A DNA stretch of 64,000 nucleotides from an uncultured Pseudomonadales bacterium (GTDB lineage Bacteria > Pseudomonadota > Gammaproteobacteria > Pseudomonadales > Cellvibrionaceae): positions 1 through 64,000 of the forward strand of contig CANLDL010000002.1 of NCBI GenBank assembly GCA_947489425.1. The letters are read 5' to 3'. The position numbers and the translations under genes are program-made. The notes beneath the pieces are model-generated. The model saw only the letters and a program-made list of their open reading frames with translations. It was not told the DNA's origin and did not search any database. This document shows positions 55,161 through 64,000 of this stretch, piece after piece. The first letter of the stretch is position 1. Every line of letters begins with the position of its first letter.

Positions 55161-55869
55161 ATAATTGCTTTCATATCGTCATCGATTGTATTCAATCTTT
55201 GTAATATACCGAATGGCCTTTTCTTAGATGAACATGGCTACTCTTGTTAAATTTAAGGTTCATAAAATTTAGTCTAGAAACTCATAATCAACACATCTAA
55301 AAAGACAAGACATACAACATTATGCTGACTTTTTTGAATCGAAATCCACTATTTCCGTTTTGCACGCTTTATTGCTATATCACTACTTTTTCTGAGGATA
55401 ATGGGGTCAAGTCTAATGAGATGACCCCGTTTGACTCCCACCCCCCCTCTACAGCCTTAATAATCTCGCAAACTTTACTATCATACTTAGGCGTAATTTT
55501 TTTACTTGGTAATTCATTACTTTTATTTAATATATTATGCTTAAACATATAAGCTCATGCTTCTTTTACATCTCGTTATGAAATTGTTTGTCTGATTATT
55601 ATCTTGACCGCACTTTTGGAGAAGAACTAGCCACGCATAACACAAAAAGTACAACAAATTATTTCTATAAAAGATATTCTTATCCATTAATAAAAAAATT
55701 CTTTAATTTTAAAAATTGCGATGAATATCTTAGTAATTTTATAAGAATTATGCATTAATTGAGTGATTGAAGGCTGTTTTCTAAATCGTACATTTAAACA
55801 CATGTACTCTGCCTGCACTTCTCCACCATAGTAACATTACGATATAAAATTCAACATAGGGACTATGTT
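55161..55869. other. Gene-free AT-rich boundary region
   Basis: A 709-bp stretch with no convincing gene. It holds the left direct repeat of the following unit (55412-55438), set inside a short inverted repeat GGGGTCA...TGACCCC (55403-55427), and a C8 run near 55442. The promoter for the three-gene unit must lie here; no sigma-70 site stands out. Confidence 0.5.
55412..55438 (+). repeat. Left direct repeat of the three-gene unit
   Basis: TCTAATGAGATGACCCCG followed by TTTGACTCC. It recurs at 60372-60397 as TCTAATGAGATGGCCCG then CTCCACTCC, about 21 of 26 positions equal with one gap. The two copies bracket the genes 55870-60311. Confidence 0.65.
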
Positions 55870-57504
55870 ATGTCAACCGACAAGACAAAACAGCTACAAG
55901 CTCCACAGACATTAATCGAAAGTACATATAACGGCCTTGTTAATGCAATTAACTACGCTAATACATGTGATGGAACTACTACCCCCAGCCTTACAATAGA
56001 AATTACTCAAAACATAACCTTAGAAGGTAATTTACCGGTTATTAATACGCAGCTACCAATACTCACCATTACAGGTTCAAATAATGACCAAATACAAATC
56101 GATGGCCAAGGCAGCTATCAAGGTTTTGTTGTTTTACAATGCGCGTCATTACTTCTACAACAACTCACCCTTTACTATACTTCTAGCCGCCCTGAACAAG
56201 GTTGCCTTGGCGCAGGGGGTGGGATTGTACTAAATGGCGGTACATCTGCCCCAGGCGTGCAGCTAGACAATGTGAGCATTCTTCATTGTTCAGCTTTTGG
56301 TGGTGATGCTGTGGCTGGTGCTATTGGTGGATATGGTGGATCTGTTGATAATAACACCTCTTATAACGGTGACAGCGGTGACCAATCAAATCCATCACCT
56401 GCAAATATATTTGGAGATACAACCACAGGTGACACCGGTGTAGCTGGACAAGGCGGTAACGGTGGAAGCGGTGGAAATGCTGGTGAGCGCTCACATACCG
56501 GACCTGGCGGGAATGGTTCTTCAGGACAAGTTGGTGGTACTGGTGCAGACGGAGGATACGGCAGCGGTGGTGGACCTGGTGGTGGCGGCGGCGGTGGCGG
56601 TGCTGGTGCATTAGGGATAGGGCCTGGACAAGAGGGCTCAGGAGGAGCAGGTGCCTCTGGTGGCAATGCAGGGGCTCCCGGTTATGGTGGCGGTGCTAGT
56701 AGTATTTCTGTTGGGTCTGGAGAAGATGGTCAAGGCCCTTCTGTATATTCCCCCGGATACGGTGGCTTAGGGGGAAACGGTGCCTCTGGTGGTGCTGGTG
56801 CCGGCTTAGGTGGCGGCCTCTTTCTTATGGATAACGCGAACCTCCTCATCAGCGGAAGCGGCTCAATTGATAGCAATGAAGTTGTAGGAGGAACCTCAAC
56901 AACCGGTAACGGTGGCGCAGCGGGAACCGGCATATTTTTACAAGGTTCAGGAATCTTGAGATTTAATACCAATACAAGTTACTTAGTGAATAATCCCATC
57001 ACAGATGAAAAAGGTGTTGAATTAGCTGAACTGTTTGATGCTCCTACAGGGTTTCCTCCAGGCAGCTGGGGGATTTCGATGGAAGGTGCTGGCACGCTGG
57101 AGCTGTGTGAAGATCAACAGTTTTGTGGTTCGATTGGAATAAGTGATGGTATCGTTGACCTCACAAGTGCTCTACTTGTAACAAAGAATGAAGTGGATTT
57201 GACTGGTGGCGCATTACAGTTCCTCCCTAGCTCTGCTAGTAGCCTAAATATTGGCGAGCTTCAGATCAACAACTCACCTCAACTCAATGTCAATGGTTAC
57301 AGCACCATCACCGCGACGTCATTGATAATTCCAGATGGATCTTCTCCAACATTAACGGTTAACCTAAGCAATTTTTCTGGAAAGTCCTTAACCATTTTAA
57401 CAACTCCGGCTGCTAATATCCCATCGGCTCTAAACCTCATATGCTCAGATACTAAATACAAAATTAGCTCTCAAGGTTCATCGATTATTGCTACTAAGAT
57501 TTAA
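55870..57504 (+). CDS. Glycine-rich beta-helix protein
   Basis: A 544-residue protein without signal peptide. The N-terminal part (about 10-150) resembles right-handed parallel beta-helix adhesins: NGLVNAINYANTC, QNITLEGNLPVI, ITGSNNDQIQIDGQGSY. It is interrupted by a region (about 135-320) of Gly-rich triplets (GGNGGSGGNAG, GGGPGGGGGGGGAGALG), then beta-helix rungs again (GGGLFLMDNANLLISGSGSIDSN). Gly content there resembles PE_PGRS-type polyglycine helices. No export signal, anchor or CTERM is seen, so it may be cytoplasmic or secreted by a non-Sec route. Function unknown. Confidence 0.7.
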   Translation: MSTDKTKQLQAPQTLIESTYNGLVNAINYANTCDGTTTPSLTIEITQNITLEGNLPVINTQLPILTITGSNNDQIQIDGQGSYQGFVVLQCASLLLQQLTLYYTSSRPEQGCLGAGGGIVLNGGTSAPGVQLDNVSILHCSAFGGDAVAGAIGGYGGSVDNNTSYNGDSGDQSNPSPANIFGDTTTGDTGVAGQGGNGGSGGNAGERSHTGPGGNGSSGQVGGTGADGGYGSGGGPGGGGGGGGAGALGIGPGQEGSGGAGASGGNAGAPGYGGGASSISVGSGEDGQGPSVYSPGYGGLGGNGASGGAGAGLGGGLFLMDNANLLISGSGSIDSNEVVGGTSTTGNGGAAGTGIFLQGSGILRFNTNTSYLVNNPITDEKGVELAELFDAPTGFPPGSWGISMEGAGTLELCEDQQFCGSIGISDGIVDLTSALLVTKNEVDLTGGALQFLPSSASSLNIGELQINNSPQLNVNGYSTITATSLIIPDGSSPTLTVNLSNFSGKSLTILTTPAANIPSALNLICSDTKYKISSQGSSIIATKI

Positions 57505-57539
57505 CTTCTTAATACAATTAAATTAGAGGCAAAGCTACC

Positions 57540-59087
57540 ATGCTTGACACGAAAGATTTATATACCTATCAAATTTTAAAACCTATCAATGATGACACTG
57601 GGGTGCGAATTGGTACCACCATTATTGCTTATGAAATACGTCGCTATATTGATGTACGGAACTTAAAAAACACATTTGCATACCAAATTTTTTGTACACA
57701 ACGAATTATTATCCCAGGCGCCTATACACCTGGCTCTACAGACTCAATCGCAACAGAATATACAAACTACTCAGCCATCGTCAGCAACACTATTACTCCC
57801 GATCTATCAACTAAACAGTTATGGATCGTTGACTACAGCCCACGCACCATTAATGCGAGTATTAATCAAACTCTTAGCGACGACAGTAGTAGTGGCACAG
57901 GTGCATCTTGGCAACAGACTATTGGTTCTTCTACCGCTGAATCAAATACTTTCGGTGCGTCTGCGAGTCTTGGTATTTGGGGTACTGACCCCAATGCCAG
58001 CGTTTCGGTCAATGCATCGCAAACATCCAGCACCGGCACTAATAACAGCACCACTTCGGGAACACAAAGTAATATAGGCTCAGTAAGCTCCATAGGCGAC
58101 TCTTTTAGCATAAAGGAATGGGCTGCTTATGCCTTTACCGATACAGCCGATAGTCAAATTACTTGGGTCTGGGGGCAAGAGTATCCTTGGGATGTACTGC
58201 AGTATAGAGATGGTAACGAAGGCAATATTGTACCCCCATCATTTGTCCAAGACATCATGCAATCACCTGACGGCCAGTTATTACCACCTAGTCTACTTTC
58301 ACAGTTTGGAGTTGACTTTACAATGAAGGCCGCTTGGATTGTCGAACCAACAGCAGGCGGACATGCTCGCTTTCAACACGAAATTAATTATTATACTGGC
58401 TCACACCAATGGCAAGACCCTAGCAACCCCAGCACAATTTCTTGCTCTCTCAATTCCCTGAGTACTCCGAATACAATTAACACTACCAAATTAGATTTAT
58501 ACACATATGGTCTTGACCCTATAACCAATGAGGGCATAACACAAACTGCTATCGTTGGCTTTATTCCCCAACAATTTAGCATCGAACCAAGTACTGTAAC
58601 AACCGCAGGCAAAGCCCCAGGGAAATTTAAAATTCTCTCTTTAACAAATAACCTACTTATTGAAGATTCAACAGCTTATTCATCAAGTGTTGATGTAGGT
58701 GCTGGCTTTTCACCCTCCGAGACAGCCCTAACAGCAACCTTTAGTAAAAACTGCACCTCACTGAGTATGAATGTGAGTTTCAAGGTGATCAGTATGAGCA
58801 ATAATTTTAGGCTTTATCTGAAACATTGGATTGTTGGCGCACAATCAGTCAATATCAGTATTGCCATCAATGGGAATACTGTTGAAAAACTCGTTGACGA
58901 TCTAGAAGGTGAAGGCGGTGAAGATAATCTACTCAATCTTTATTTGCGTAATCTTGATTTTGGATCCGTTAACTATCAAGATTTTCTCCAGCTTGGCCTC
59001 AATCAACTCACGATTACACTTACGCCAAATGGAACCGACTATACCAGCACGTATCAATTACGTGCGCTTTCAATTGAAACGGGCTGA
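57540..59087 (+). CDS. Ser/Thr-rich beta protein of unknown function
   Basis: A 515-residue protein that I do not recognise. No signal peptide or membrane helix. Residues about 100-185 are almost entirely Ser/Thr/Asn/Gly with alternating small residues (SLGIWGTDPNASVSVNASQT), which looks like the amphipathic stem of aerolysin-type beta-pore-forming proteins; that is a guess from pattern. A central part has KEWAAYAFTDTADSQITWVWGQEYPWDV, and the end is a beta-sandwich-like domain. It begins 35 bp after the previous gene and ends 3 bp before the next. Confidence 0.7.
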   Translation: MLDTKDLYTYQILKPINDDTGVRIGTTIIAYEIRRYIDVRNLKNTFAYQIFCTQRIIIPGAYTPGSTDSIATEYTNYSAIVSNTITPDLSTKQLWIVDYSPRTINASINQTLSDDSSSGTGASWQQTIGSSTAESNTFGASASLGIWGTDPNASVSVNASQTSSTGTNNSTTSGTQSNIGSVSSIGDSFSIKEWAAYAFTDTADSQITWVWGQEYPWDVLQYRDGNEGNIVPPSFVQDIMQSPDGQLLPPSLLSQFGVDFTMKAAWIVEPTAGGHARFQHEINYYTGSHQWQDPSNPSTISCSLNSLSTPNTINTTKLDLYTYGLDPITNEGITQTAIVGFIPQQFSIEPSTVTTAGKAPGKFKILSLTNNLLIEDSTAYSSSVDVGAGFSPSETALTATFSKNCTSLSMNVSFKVISMSNNFRLYLKHWIVGAQSVNISIAINGNTVEKLVDDLEGEGGEDNLLNLYLRNLDFGSVNYQDFLQLGLNQLTITLTPNGTDYTSTYQLRALSIETG

Positions 59088-59090
59088 TTT

Positions 59091-60311
59091 ATGCCTAAAT
59101 TATTAAAACTCACACCTGCGGAAAAAGCTGAGAGAGCTAAAGCGATCTATACGGAGCTAAAAAGAATTGGTGTTGGTAGCTCAGTTCTGTTGTCACTGAA
59201 GGGAGGGAAAAAAAAGTATATAAAGGAGGTACTAAAACTCCTTCCTTCCACGGATCGCCTGCGGGATGCTGTACCTTCTTTAGATGAGAAATCATTCTGT
59301 CAAAAGCCCGACCCAGAAAACGCAGGAGATCATTCGCCGTCAGTCGGTGCATTCGCAAGAACAGTAGATAAAGTTTTGTCATTAACGGGACGTACAAGCT
59401 CTGGAAGCGGACATTTTGAAATGTCTGAGAAACAAGTACCAACCTTACAATTTACAACAGATGAGTTTTATCGAGAAACAAATAATGGGCCTAAGCGAGA
59501 TACGGATAAAGGTAGAGCGGCGCATACATTTTATACGACCTTACGTGAGGCCCAAGGTGTTGGCGAAAAGGAAGAGGGAGAGGGAGAGGGAGAGGGAGAG
59601 GAAGAGGGAGAGGGAGAGGGAGAGGGAGAGGAAAAGGAAGGAGTAATACCAAATACTGAAATATTATTAGATAAGACACTAAGCGCCTACTCTGGGTATA
59701 GGTCAGATACTCGCATTGAACGTTCTCTCAATCACAGGTTAAAAGCAGAGCAACTTGAAAATTTAAAAGCCGAACCACAGACATTGAGCAATCAAGTAAA
59801 GATAAATACACTGGGGGATGCGGTTCAAAATGAAGAGGAGAAAAGAGAGATTCCTTTACCACCAAGCTACCGTGTTCGTGTACATGATGGGAGGGGAAAG
59901 ACCACTCTTGATCGTGGCAATAACAAACCCAACGTCCCAAGAGAGTCAGACGAACCCACCATTATAACACCCAACGAAAAAACCGTAAGAAAGCATGGCA
60001 ACGGTGTCACCCCTTTCATTGCTCAAGCAATGATTAATATTTGGTATCGTACGGAGCTGAAGCGACTGACACTTAAGCGCGAATCTGAAGGAACGGGTAC
60101 GCAAGCGACAGAAGTCAAAAGCCTCTGGGATACCCCAAAACCCATCCCGACACTCGACAATAACCCAATAGATAACATATCTAATGTTATGGCCATTAGC
60201 GACACAAACGGATTCTCGCAACAGCAACCCCCGACACTGACACAAGGTAGCTCAAACTTTGATAGTTCTGCACCAGCCTCCTCGACGGACCATACACCAA
60301 TGGACATCTAG
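59091..60311 (+). CDS. Charged protein with Glu-Gly repeat
   Basis: A 406-residue protein, not recognised. The N-terminus (about 1-55) is a basic helical region (TPAEKAERAKAIYTELKRIGVG, KGGKKKYIKEVLKLL). The middle contains a Glu-Gly dipeptide tract (residues about 162-182) made by a six-base repeat, then polar, mostly disordered sequence with Pro/Thr/Asn-rich segments and a Ser-rich end. It starts 3 bp after the preceding stop, so the three genes form one operon. It may be a scaffold, chaperone or effector for them; nothing in sequence decides. Confidence 0.65.
   Translation: MPKLLKLTPAEKAERAKAIYTELKRIGVGSSVLLSLKGGKKKYIKEVLKLLPSTDRLRDAVPSLDEKSFCQKPDPENAGDHSPSVGAFARTVDKVLSLTGRTSSGSGHFEMSEKQVPTLQFTTDEFYRETNNGPKRDTDKGRAAHTFYTTLREAQGVGEKEEGEGEGEGEEEGEGEGEGEEKEGVIPNTEILLDKTLSAYSGYRSDTRIERSLNHRLKAEQLENLKAEPQTLSNQVKINTLGDAVQNEEEKREIPLPPSYRVRVHDGRGKTTLDRGNNKPNVPRESDEPTIITPNEKTVRKHGNGVTPFIAQAMINIWYRTELKRLTLKRESEGTGTQATEVKSLWDTPKPIPTLDNNPIDNISNVMAISDTNGFSQQQPPTLTQGSSNFDSSAPASSTDHTPMDI
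59573..59632 (+). repeat. GAGGGA hexanucleotide microsatellite
   Basis: About nine units of GAGGGA or its one-base variant GAGGAA in a row inside the charged-protein gene. Being a multiple of three, unit gain or loss changes the number of Glu-Gly pairs but not the frame. Confidence 0.9.
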
Positions 60312-60371
60312 CCTCTGTTTATAATTTTTTGCTAAGTAGCTAAAGTTAGCTCTTTGTTAACAAGGATTAGA

Positions 60372-60397
60372 TCTAATGAGATGGCCCGCTCCACTCC
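60372..60397 (+). repeat. Right direct repeat of the three-gene unit
   Basis: TCTAATGAGATGGCCCG then CTCCACTCC, same orientation as the copy at 55412-55438. It begins 60 bp after the last stop of the unit. Confidence 0.65.
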
Positions 60398-60420
60398 TGA
60401 TTCGACATTAAATGAGCTAT

Positions 60421-60442
60421 GATGTATGTGCGAACATACATC
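60421..60442. repeat. Perfect 9-bp hairpin with GCGA loop
   Basis: GATGTATGT-GCGA-ACATACATC. It lies just inside the right flank of the three-gene unit, followed by GTGAGGCGAACC and a short ATG frame (MNNHNLKKTR-stop) that could be the start of a lost transposase gene. The rest of 60312-60594 is gene-free. Confidence 0.6.
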
Positions 60443-60594
60443 AACCAAAGTGAGGCGAACCATGAATAATCACAACCTAAAAAAAACAAGATAACAGTGC
60501 TAGGGATCATCTAGTAAAAAACAGCTTCCAGCTACATGGTGTCGATTGCAATTATTCAGTAACAACAAGCCCATTAGATATGCTGGCTATAACC

Positions 60595-61194
60595 TCAAAC
60601 CACCAAACTTAGGGCGATCGCCCACATAACTAAACCGATAATGACTTCTAATATTACCCACGTTATTGGTTTGGCAAATAATGGCCGCAGTGCGCGAGCG
60701 CCATAGCCTAAGCTAAAAAAGAATACGAATGAGGCGATAATTGCACCTATACCAAATAGGTAGGATTGGTCGTCGTATTGCAAGGAGATTGAGCCGAGCA
60801 ATACGACGGTATCTAGATAGACATGGGGGTTTAGCCAAGTCAACGCTAAACAAATTAATATAGCAGTGCCTAGGCTTGCTGCTTTGTCGCCTTCTGGCTC
60901 TAGGCTATTGCGTTGTTTATAAGCGCTTAAAAAGCTTTTGCAGCCATAAAAAAATAAAAAGGCTGCGCCAAAGTAGCGGGCCACCGTTGCAAATTGTGGA
61001 ATAACGGACTCTACAATGCTGAGTGCAAATACACCTAAAGAGATTAATAGCGCATCGGAGAGCGCACAAATAAAACACACCCAAAAAACATGCTGCCCTT
61101 TTAGCCCTTGCTTTAGCACAAAAGCATTTTGTGCTCCAATGGCTAAGATGAGCGATAGACCTAAAAAGAAACCTTGAAATAATGGACTTAACAT
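60595..61194 (-). CDS. argO: LysE/ArgO family amino-acid exporter
   Basis: A 199-residue inner-membrane exporter with five or six helices and the LysE signature LILAIGAQNAFVLKQGLKG near the N-terminus and ICLALTWLNPHVYLDTVVLLG in the middle. ArgO/LysE exports arginine or lysine. It is the downstream neighbour of a basic amino-acid importer, so the two may balance arginine or lysine; the ArgO name is by closest family, not proven. Confidence 0.88.
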   Translation of the reverse strand: MLSPLFQGFFLGLSLILAIGAQNAFVLKQGLKGQHVFWVCFICALSDALLISLGVFALSIVESVIPQFATVARYFGAAFLFFYGCKSFLSAYKQRNSLEPEGDKAASLGTAILICLALTWLNPHVYLDTVVLLGSISLQYDDQSYLFGIGAIIASFVFFFSLGYGARALRPLFAKPITWVILEVIIGLVMWAIALSLVV

Positions 61195-61258
61195 AAGTGA
61201 ATTAAATAATCTTTAAATTAAAAGTAAAGGCAATAGTAAATAGAATCGTAAAAGGTGG

Positions 61259-61942
61259 TTAGGCCTTGTGTCGATTTAATCGTTTTTCTAAACGGCTAAA
61301 AATAAAGACCATCGTATAAGTAATCACTAAATATAATAATGCGACAGCAATATATACTTCATAAATAGCGAAGGTTTTAGAAATAATACGGCCAGCCACC
61401 CCCGTCAAATCAAGCACAGTAATAATACTCACCAAAGATGTCGCCTGCATAATAAAGATAATTTCATTACTGTAACCTGTCCAAGCAATGCGTAGCGCCT
61501 GCGGCAAGATAATACGACGATATAGAATAAAGTCCGTCATACCCGCCACTCGACCAGCCTCTATTTGATGTTTATCGACGGCTTTAATAGCACCTGAAAA
61601 TATCTCTGAAGAGTAAGCAGCGGTATTAAGCGCCAATACAAATACAGCACAAAAGTAGGCCTCGCGAAAATAAGACCACAGACCAATGGCATCTAGCTCG
61701 TGACGAAATTGCCCACTGCCATGATAAACTAAAAATAATTGCACTAATAAAGGCGTCCCCCTAAAAAAGAAGGTGATGGCCTCGGCAGGCCAGCGATAAA
61801 AACGGTGAGTAGATAGCGTTAGTAAAGCCAGTATAAGCGCGACAATTAAACCAATAGCGACCGCGCTTGCGGTTAGCTGTACTGTTACCCAAAACCCTTC
61901 GAGCAACCACTCTGCGTTATCCCAAATGACATGCAACGACAT
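61259..61942 (-). CDS. Amino-acid ABC permease, HisM/ArtM type
   Basis: A 227-residue permease with four or five helices; the amino-acid permease signature is present as FRGTPLLVQLFLVYHG and AVDKHQIEAGRVAGMTDFILYRRIILPQALR (the EAA-loop). It overlaps the preceding permease by 1 bp (TAATG). Together with the other permease, binding protein and ATPase it forms a basic amino-acid importer. Confidence 0.93.
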   Translation of the reverse strand: MSLHVIWDNAEWLLEGFWVTVQLTASAVAIGLIVALILALLTLSTHRFYRWPAEAITFFFRGTPLLVQLFLVYHGSGQFRHELDAIGLWSYFREAYFCAVFVLALNTAAYSSEIFSGAIKAVDKHQIEAGRVAGMTDFILYRRIILPQALRIAWTGYSNEIIFIMQATSLVSIITVLDLTGVAGRIISKTFAIYEVYIAVALLYLVITYTMVFIFSRLEKRLNRHKA

Positions 61943-62625
61943 TAGTGATAGCCTCGCGTGTATTTATTTTCTAAATACTTTTGTAGCATCATCGAGACTA
62001 GCGTAATACCTAAAAAAAGCAGTGCGGCAAAAAAGTAAGCTGTAAAGGGTTTTTGGGTAGCATTAGCCGCTATTTTAGTCATACGCATGACTTCATCTAA
62101 CTGAATAACCGATATTAGCGCGGTAGCCTTAATAAGTAGCATCCATACATTACTCAAACCTGGGATAGAATAACGCAGTGCTTGAGGAAAAAGGATGCGA
62201 TAAAATATTACCCAAGACTGCATACCCATTGCTTTTGCCGCCTCAATTTGGCCAGTAGGTACTTGACCAAAAGCACCCCGAAACACCTCGACGGAGAATG
62301 CCCCATAAATAAAACCCAGTGTGACCACACCAGCTATAAATGGATTTAAATCTATAATGACTTCTACGCCAAAGCCTGCAAAGATATCTTGCACTAGCGT
62401 AGGCACACCGTAAAAGATGAGTAAGAGTAAAATGAGCTCGGGGATGCCACGAATCGTTGCCGTATAAAAAGAAGCAACAATACGCAACAGTTTATTTGAG
62501 GAAGTTTTTGCAAGCGCACCAAACACGCCAATAATACAAGCTAATAGCATTGCTAATAGCCCAACTAATAACGTTTGTTGCAGCCCTGTAAAAATAGCCG
62601 ACGAATAACCCTCTAAACCGAACAT
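61942..62625 (-). CDS. Amino-acid ABC permease, HisQ/ArtQ type
   Basis: A 227-residue permease of the same family with RGIPELILLLLIFYGVP and the EAA loop QVPTGQIEAAKAMGMQSWVIFYRILFPQALR. It is paired with the next permease as a heterodimer. The gap to the binding-protein gene is 49 bp. Confidence 0.93.
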   Translation of the reverse strand: MFGLEGYSSAIFTGLQQTLLVGLLAMLLACIIGVFGALAKTSSNKLLRIVASFYTATIRGIPELILLLLIFYGVPTLVQDIFAGFGVEVIIDLNPFIAGVVTLGFIYGAFSVEVFRGAFGQVPTGQIEAAKAMGMQSWVIFYRILFPQALRYSIPGLSNVWMLLIKATALISVIQLDEVMRMTKIAANATQKPFTAYFFAALLFLGITLVSMMLQKYLENKYTRGYH

Positions 62626-62674
62626 AGGGTATTAATTATTCGCTATTTTTAAGGTAGGGGTAGCGTTACGCACT

Positions 62675-63442
62675 TTAAGAGCCGTATACATCAAACTTAA
62701 AGTATTTATTATTAATTTTTTGATAGGTGCCATCTTCTCTTATTTTTTTGATAGCGGCATTGAGCTTGTTAACTAACTCGCTGTTACCTTTACGCACCCC
62801 AATACCAATACCTTCACCTAAATACTTAACGTCATCAAAATCGGGACCGACGGCTTCTGCTTGCTGGCCTTGTTTTGAATCTAAAAAATCGTAAAGCACA
62901 AAAGAGTCTGCTGCAATAACATCAACACGCCCAGCAAGAAAATCAAGATTAGCGTCTTCCTGTGATTTATAAGCCTTTATTTTAGCTTTAGGAAAGGTCG
63001 CACGTACAAAATTCTCGGTGACGGTACTGGACTGCACGGCAATATATTTACCTTTTAGTTTATCGGGTGTTATCTCGAAGGATGAACCTTTCATACGCGC
63101 AAACTTGACGGGGCTTGTGTAGTATTTTTCGGTAAAGCTAATCTTGTTTTTGCGCTCCTCAGTAATAGACATAGAAGCAATAATGGCGTCGAATTTTTTA
63201 GCCAGCAAAGCAGGAATAATACCATCCCAATCAGAGGTTACCCATTCGCACTCAGCCTCCATTGCCGCACATAGGGCCTCGCCGATTTCTATATCAAAGC
63301 CCACTAACTTACCTTTGGCATCGATAGAGTTAAAAGGCGCATAGGCACCCTCTGTACCGAGCTTTATCTTATCGCCCGCCAGTGTATTTACGCTAAAACA
63401 CAACGCACTTACTATACATAAAACCGAAATTATTGTTTTCAT
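62675..63442 (-). CDS. Basic amino-acid binding protein (ArgT/HisJ/ArtJ type)
   Basis: A 255-residue periplasmic protein with signal peptide (to about residue 22, VNTLAG). Solute-binding family 3 motifs: GTEGAYAPFNSIDAKGKLVGFDIEIG, then SMSITEERKNKISFTEKYY. The conserved Asp-Arg residues for the amino-acid backbone are in place. Ligand: arginine, lysine or histidine; the sequence does not separate these. Confidence 0.93.
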   Translation of the reverse strand: MKTIISVLCIVSALCFSVNTLAGDKIKLGTEGAYAPFNSIDAKGKLVGFDIEIGEALCAAMEAECEWVTSDWDGIIPALLAKKFDAIIASMSITEERKNKISFTEKYYTSPVKFARMKGSSFEITPDKLKGKYIAVQSSTVTENFVRATFPKAKIKAYKSQEDANLDFLAGRVDVIAADSFVLYDFLDSKQGQQAEAVGPDFDDVKYLGEGIGIGVRKGNSELVNKLNAAIKKIREDGTYQKINNKYFKFDVYGS

Positions 63443-63483
63443 TTTTATCGCCTCTCAACTTAAATTTACTCAAAGAATATTCG

Positions 63484-64000
63484 CTATTTTTTATGGGAAA
63501 TAAAATCTTTAACGCGCAAGGATTTGGGGTTTTCAAAAAAATCGTCAGGCGATGCATCTTCTTCGATAAGACCATCATGCAGAAATACAACGCGGTTAGA
63601 CACAGTTCTCGCAAAATTCATTTCGTGGGTAACAACCAGCATAGTACGGCCCTCTGTAGCGAGTGATTGCATGACTTGCAGCACTTCACTCACGAGTTCC
63701 GGGTCAAGTGCTGATGTAGGCTCATCAAATAATAATACTTTGGGTTCCATTGCGAGAGCACGTGCAATAGCCACACGCTGCTTTTGTCCACCGGAAAGTT
63801 GTCCAGGGTACTGTCCTGCCTTGCTGGCTAGACCGACTTTCTCTAAATAGGCAAGTGCAGCTTGTTTGACATCTTCTTTAGGCTTTTTTAAAACGTGTAT
63901 GGGGCCTTCCATCACATTTTCGAGCACCGTCATATGAGACCACAAGTTAAAACCTTGGAACACCATACCCAGCTGTGTACGCATATTATTAATTATTTTT
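63484..64000 (-). CDS. Amino-acid ABC transporter ATPase (cut by window edge)
   Basis: The C-terminal two thirds of a HisP/ArtP-type ATPase: Q-loop [19 protein letters not shown], signature [15 protein letters not shown], Walker [14 protein letters not shown], and H-loop VVTHEMNFA. The frame stays open to position 64000, so the Walker A part lies outside; the ATG at 63984 is internal. It is first gene of the importer operon, followed by the binding protein and two permeases. Confidence 0.93.
   Translation of the reverse strand, partial: KIINNMRTQLGMVFQGFNLWSHMTVLENVMEGPIHVLKKPKEDVKQAALAYLEKVGLASKAGQYPGQLSGGQKQRVAIARALAMEPKVLLFDEPTSALDPELVSEVLQVMQSLATEGRTMLVVTHEMNFARTVSNRVVFLHDGLIEEDASPDDFFENPKSLRVKDFISHKK

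Noticed and set aside
55322..55552. A 76-codon plus-strand frame
   Set aside because: No RBS, crosses the direct repeat and a C8 run, and has composition unlike a protein.
56321..56972. Proline/histidine-rich open frames opposite the glycine-rich gene
   Set aside because: They mirror the GGN codons of the Gly-rich region and have no RBS or homology pattern.
59137..60307. Open frames opposite or shifted within the charged-protein gene
   Set aside because: They follow from the GAGGGA repeat and the absence of stops; the plus-strand frame with a tight operon gap is the better gene.

Overview
The window is one contiguous stretch of a gammaproteobacterial chromosome. It is AT-rich (roughly 40% GC by eye) and looks like a free-living, probably marine, heterotroph near the Cellvibrionales/OMG-type lineages. 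The clues are the pseudomonad-style ilvI-ilvH ... ilvC-pssA order, a CbrA/CrbS-type solute-symporter histidine kinase, ZrgA zinc uptake, PhoX, several c-di-GMP proteins and a VCR-like integron remnant. This placement is inference; no rRNA or tRNA gene is present to fix it.

Layout. 0.1-8.9 kb: branched-chain amino-acid synthesis (pssA, ilvC, divergent ilvY, ilvH, ilvI with a long structured leader). It is interrupted by two paralogous small membrane proteins and by a doxX/LysR segment bracketed by two copies of the ilvH 3' end. 9-13.5 kb: a secreted small protein, PhoX behind a Pho-box array, and an EAL-CBS-GGDEF protein. 13.6-17 kb: a zinc-uptake locus with a Zur-like box, ZrgA, DUF3299 and an ABC exporter-type pair. 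17.3-24.4 kb: a REC-GGDEF-like regulator, then tungstate uptake (tupBCA) with moaB, moeA, DUF1244 and MOSC genes, i.e. metal supply plus cofactor assembly. 25.5 kb: a 314-bp gene-free element with terminal inverted repeats. 25.9-30.2 kb: a CrbR/CrbS-like two-component pair. 30.5-38.8 kb: housekeeping genes (tpx, YdiJ-like dehydrogenase, FMN reductase, tilS, S9 peptidase, greB).

38.9-43.7 kb: a divergent signalling locus with a LuxP-like periplasmic binding protein on one side, and a second periplasmic binding protein translationally coupled to a transmembrane GGDEF-EAL protein on the other. 43.8-45.8 kb: a decayed integron with an IntI N-terminal remnant, an attI-like site and three gene cassettes (small membrane protein, C39-like protein, PhyH-like dioxygenase) separated by two attC sites. 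45.8-55.2 kb: a doubled Cre system (creB-creC-creD plus a second creB-creC pair) flanking a cytochrome-c-tailed sugar-dehydrogenase-like protein and a VWA-TPR protein with a candidate CreB box upstream.

55.4-60.4 kb: an accessory three-gene unit of unrecognised function (a glycine-rich beta-helix protein, a Ser/Thr-rich beta protein, and a charged protein with a Glu-Gly repeat), bracketed by imperfect direct repeats. 60.6-64 kb: an ArgO/LysE exporter and a basic amino-acid ABC importer running off the right edge. The strongest candidates for undescribed biology are the 38.9-43.7 kb binding-protein/c-di-GMP locus and the 55.4-60.4 kb three-gene unit.
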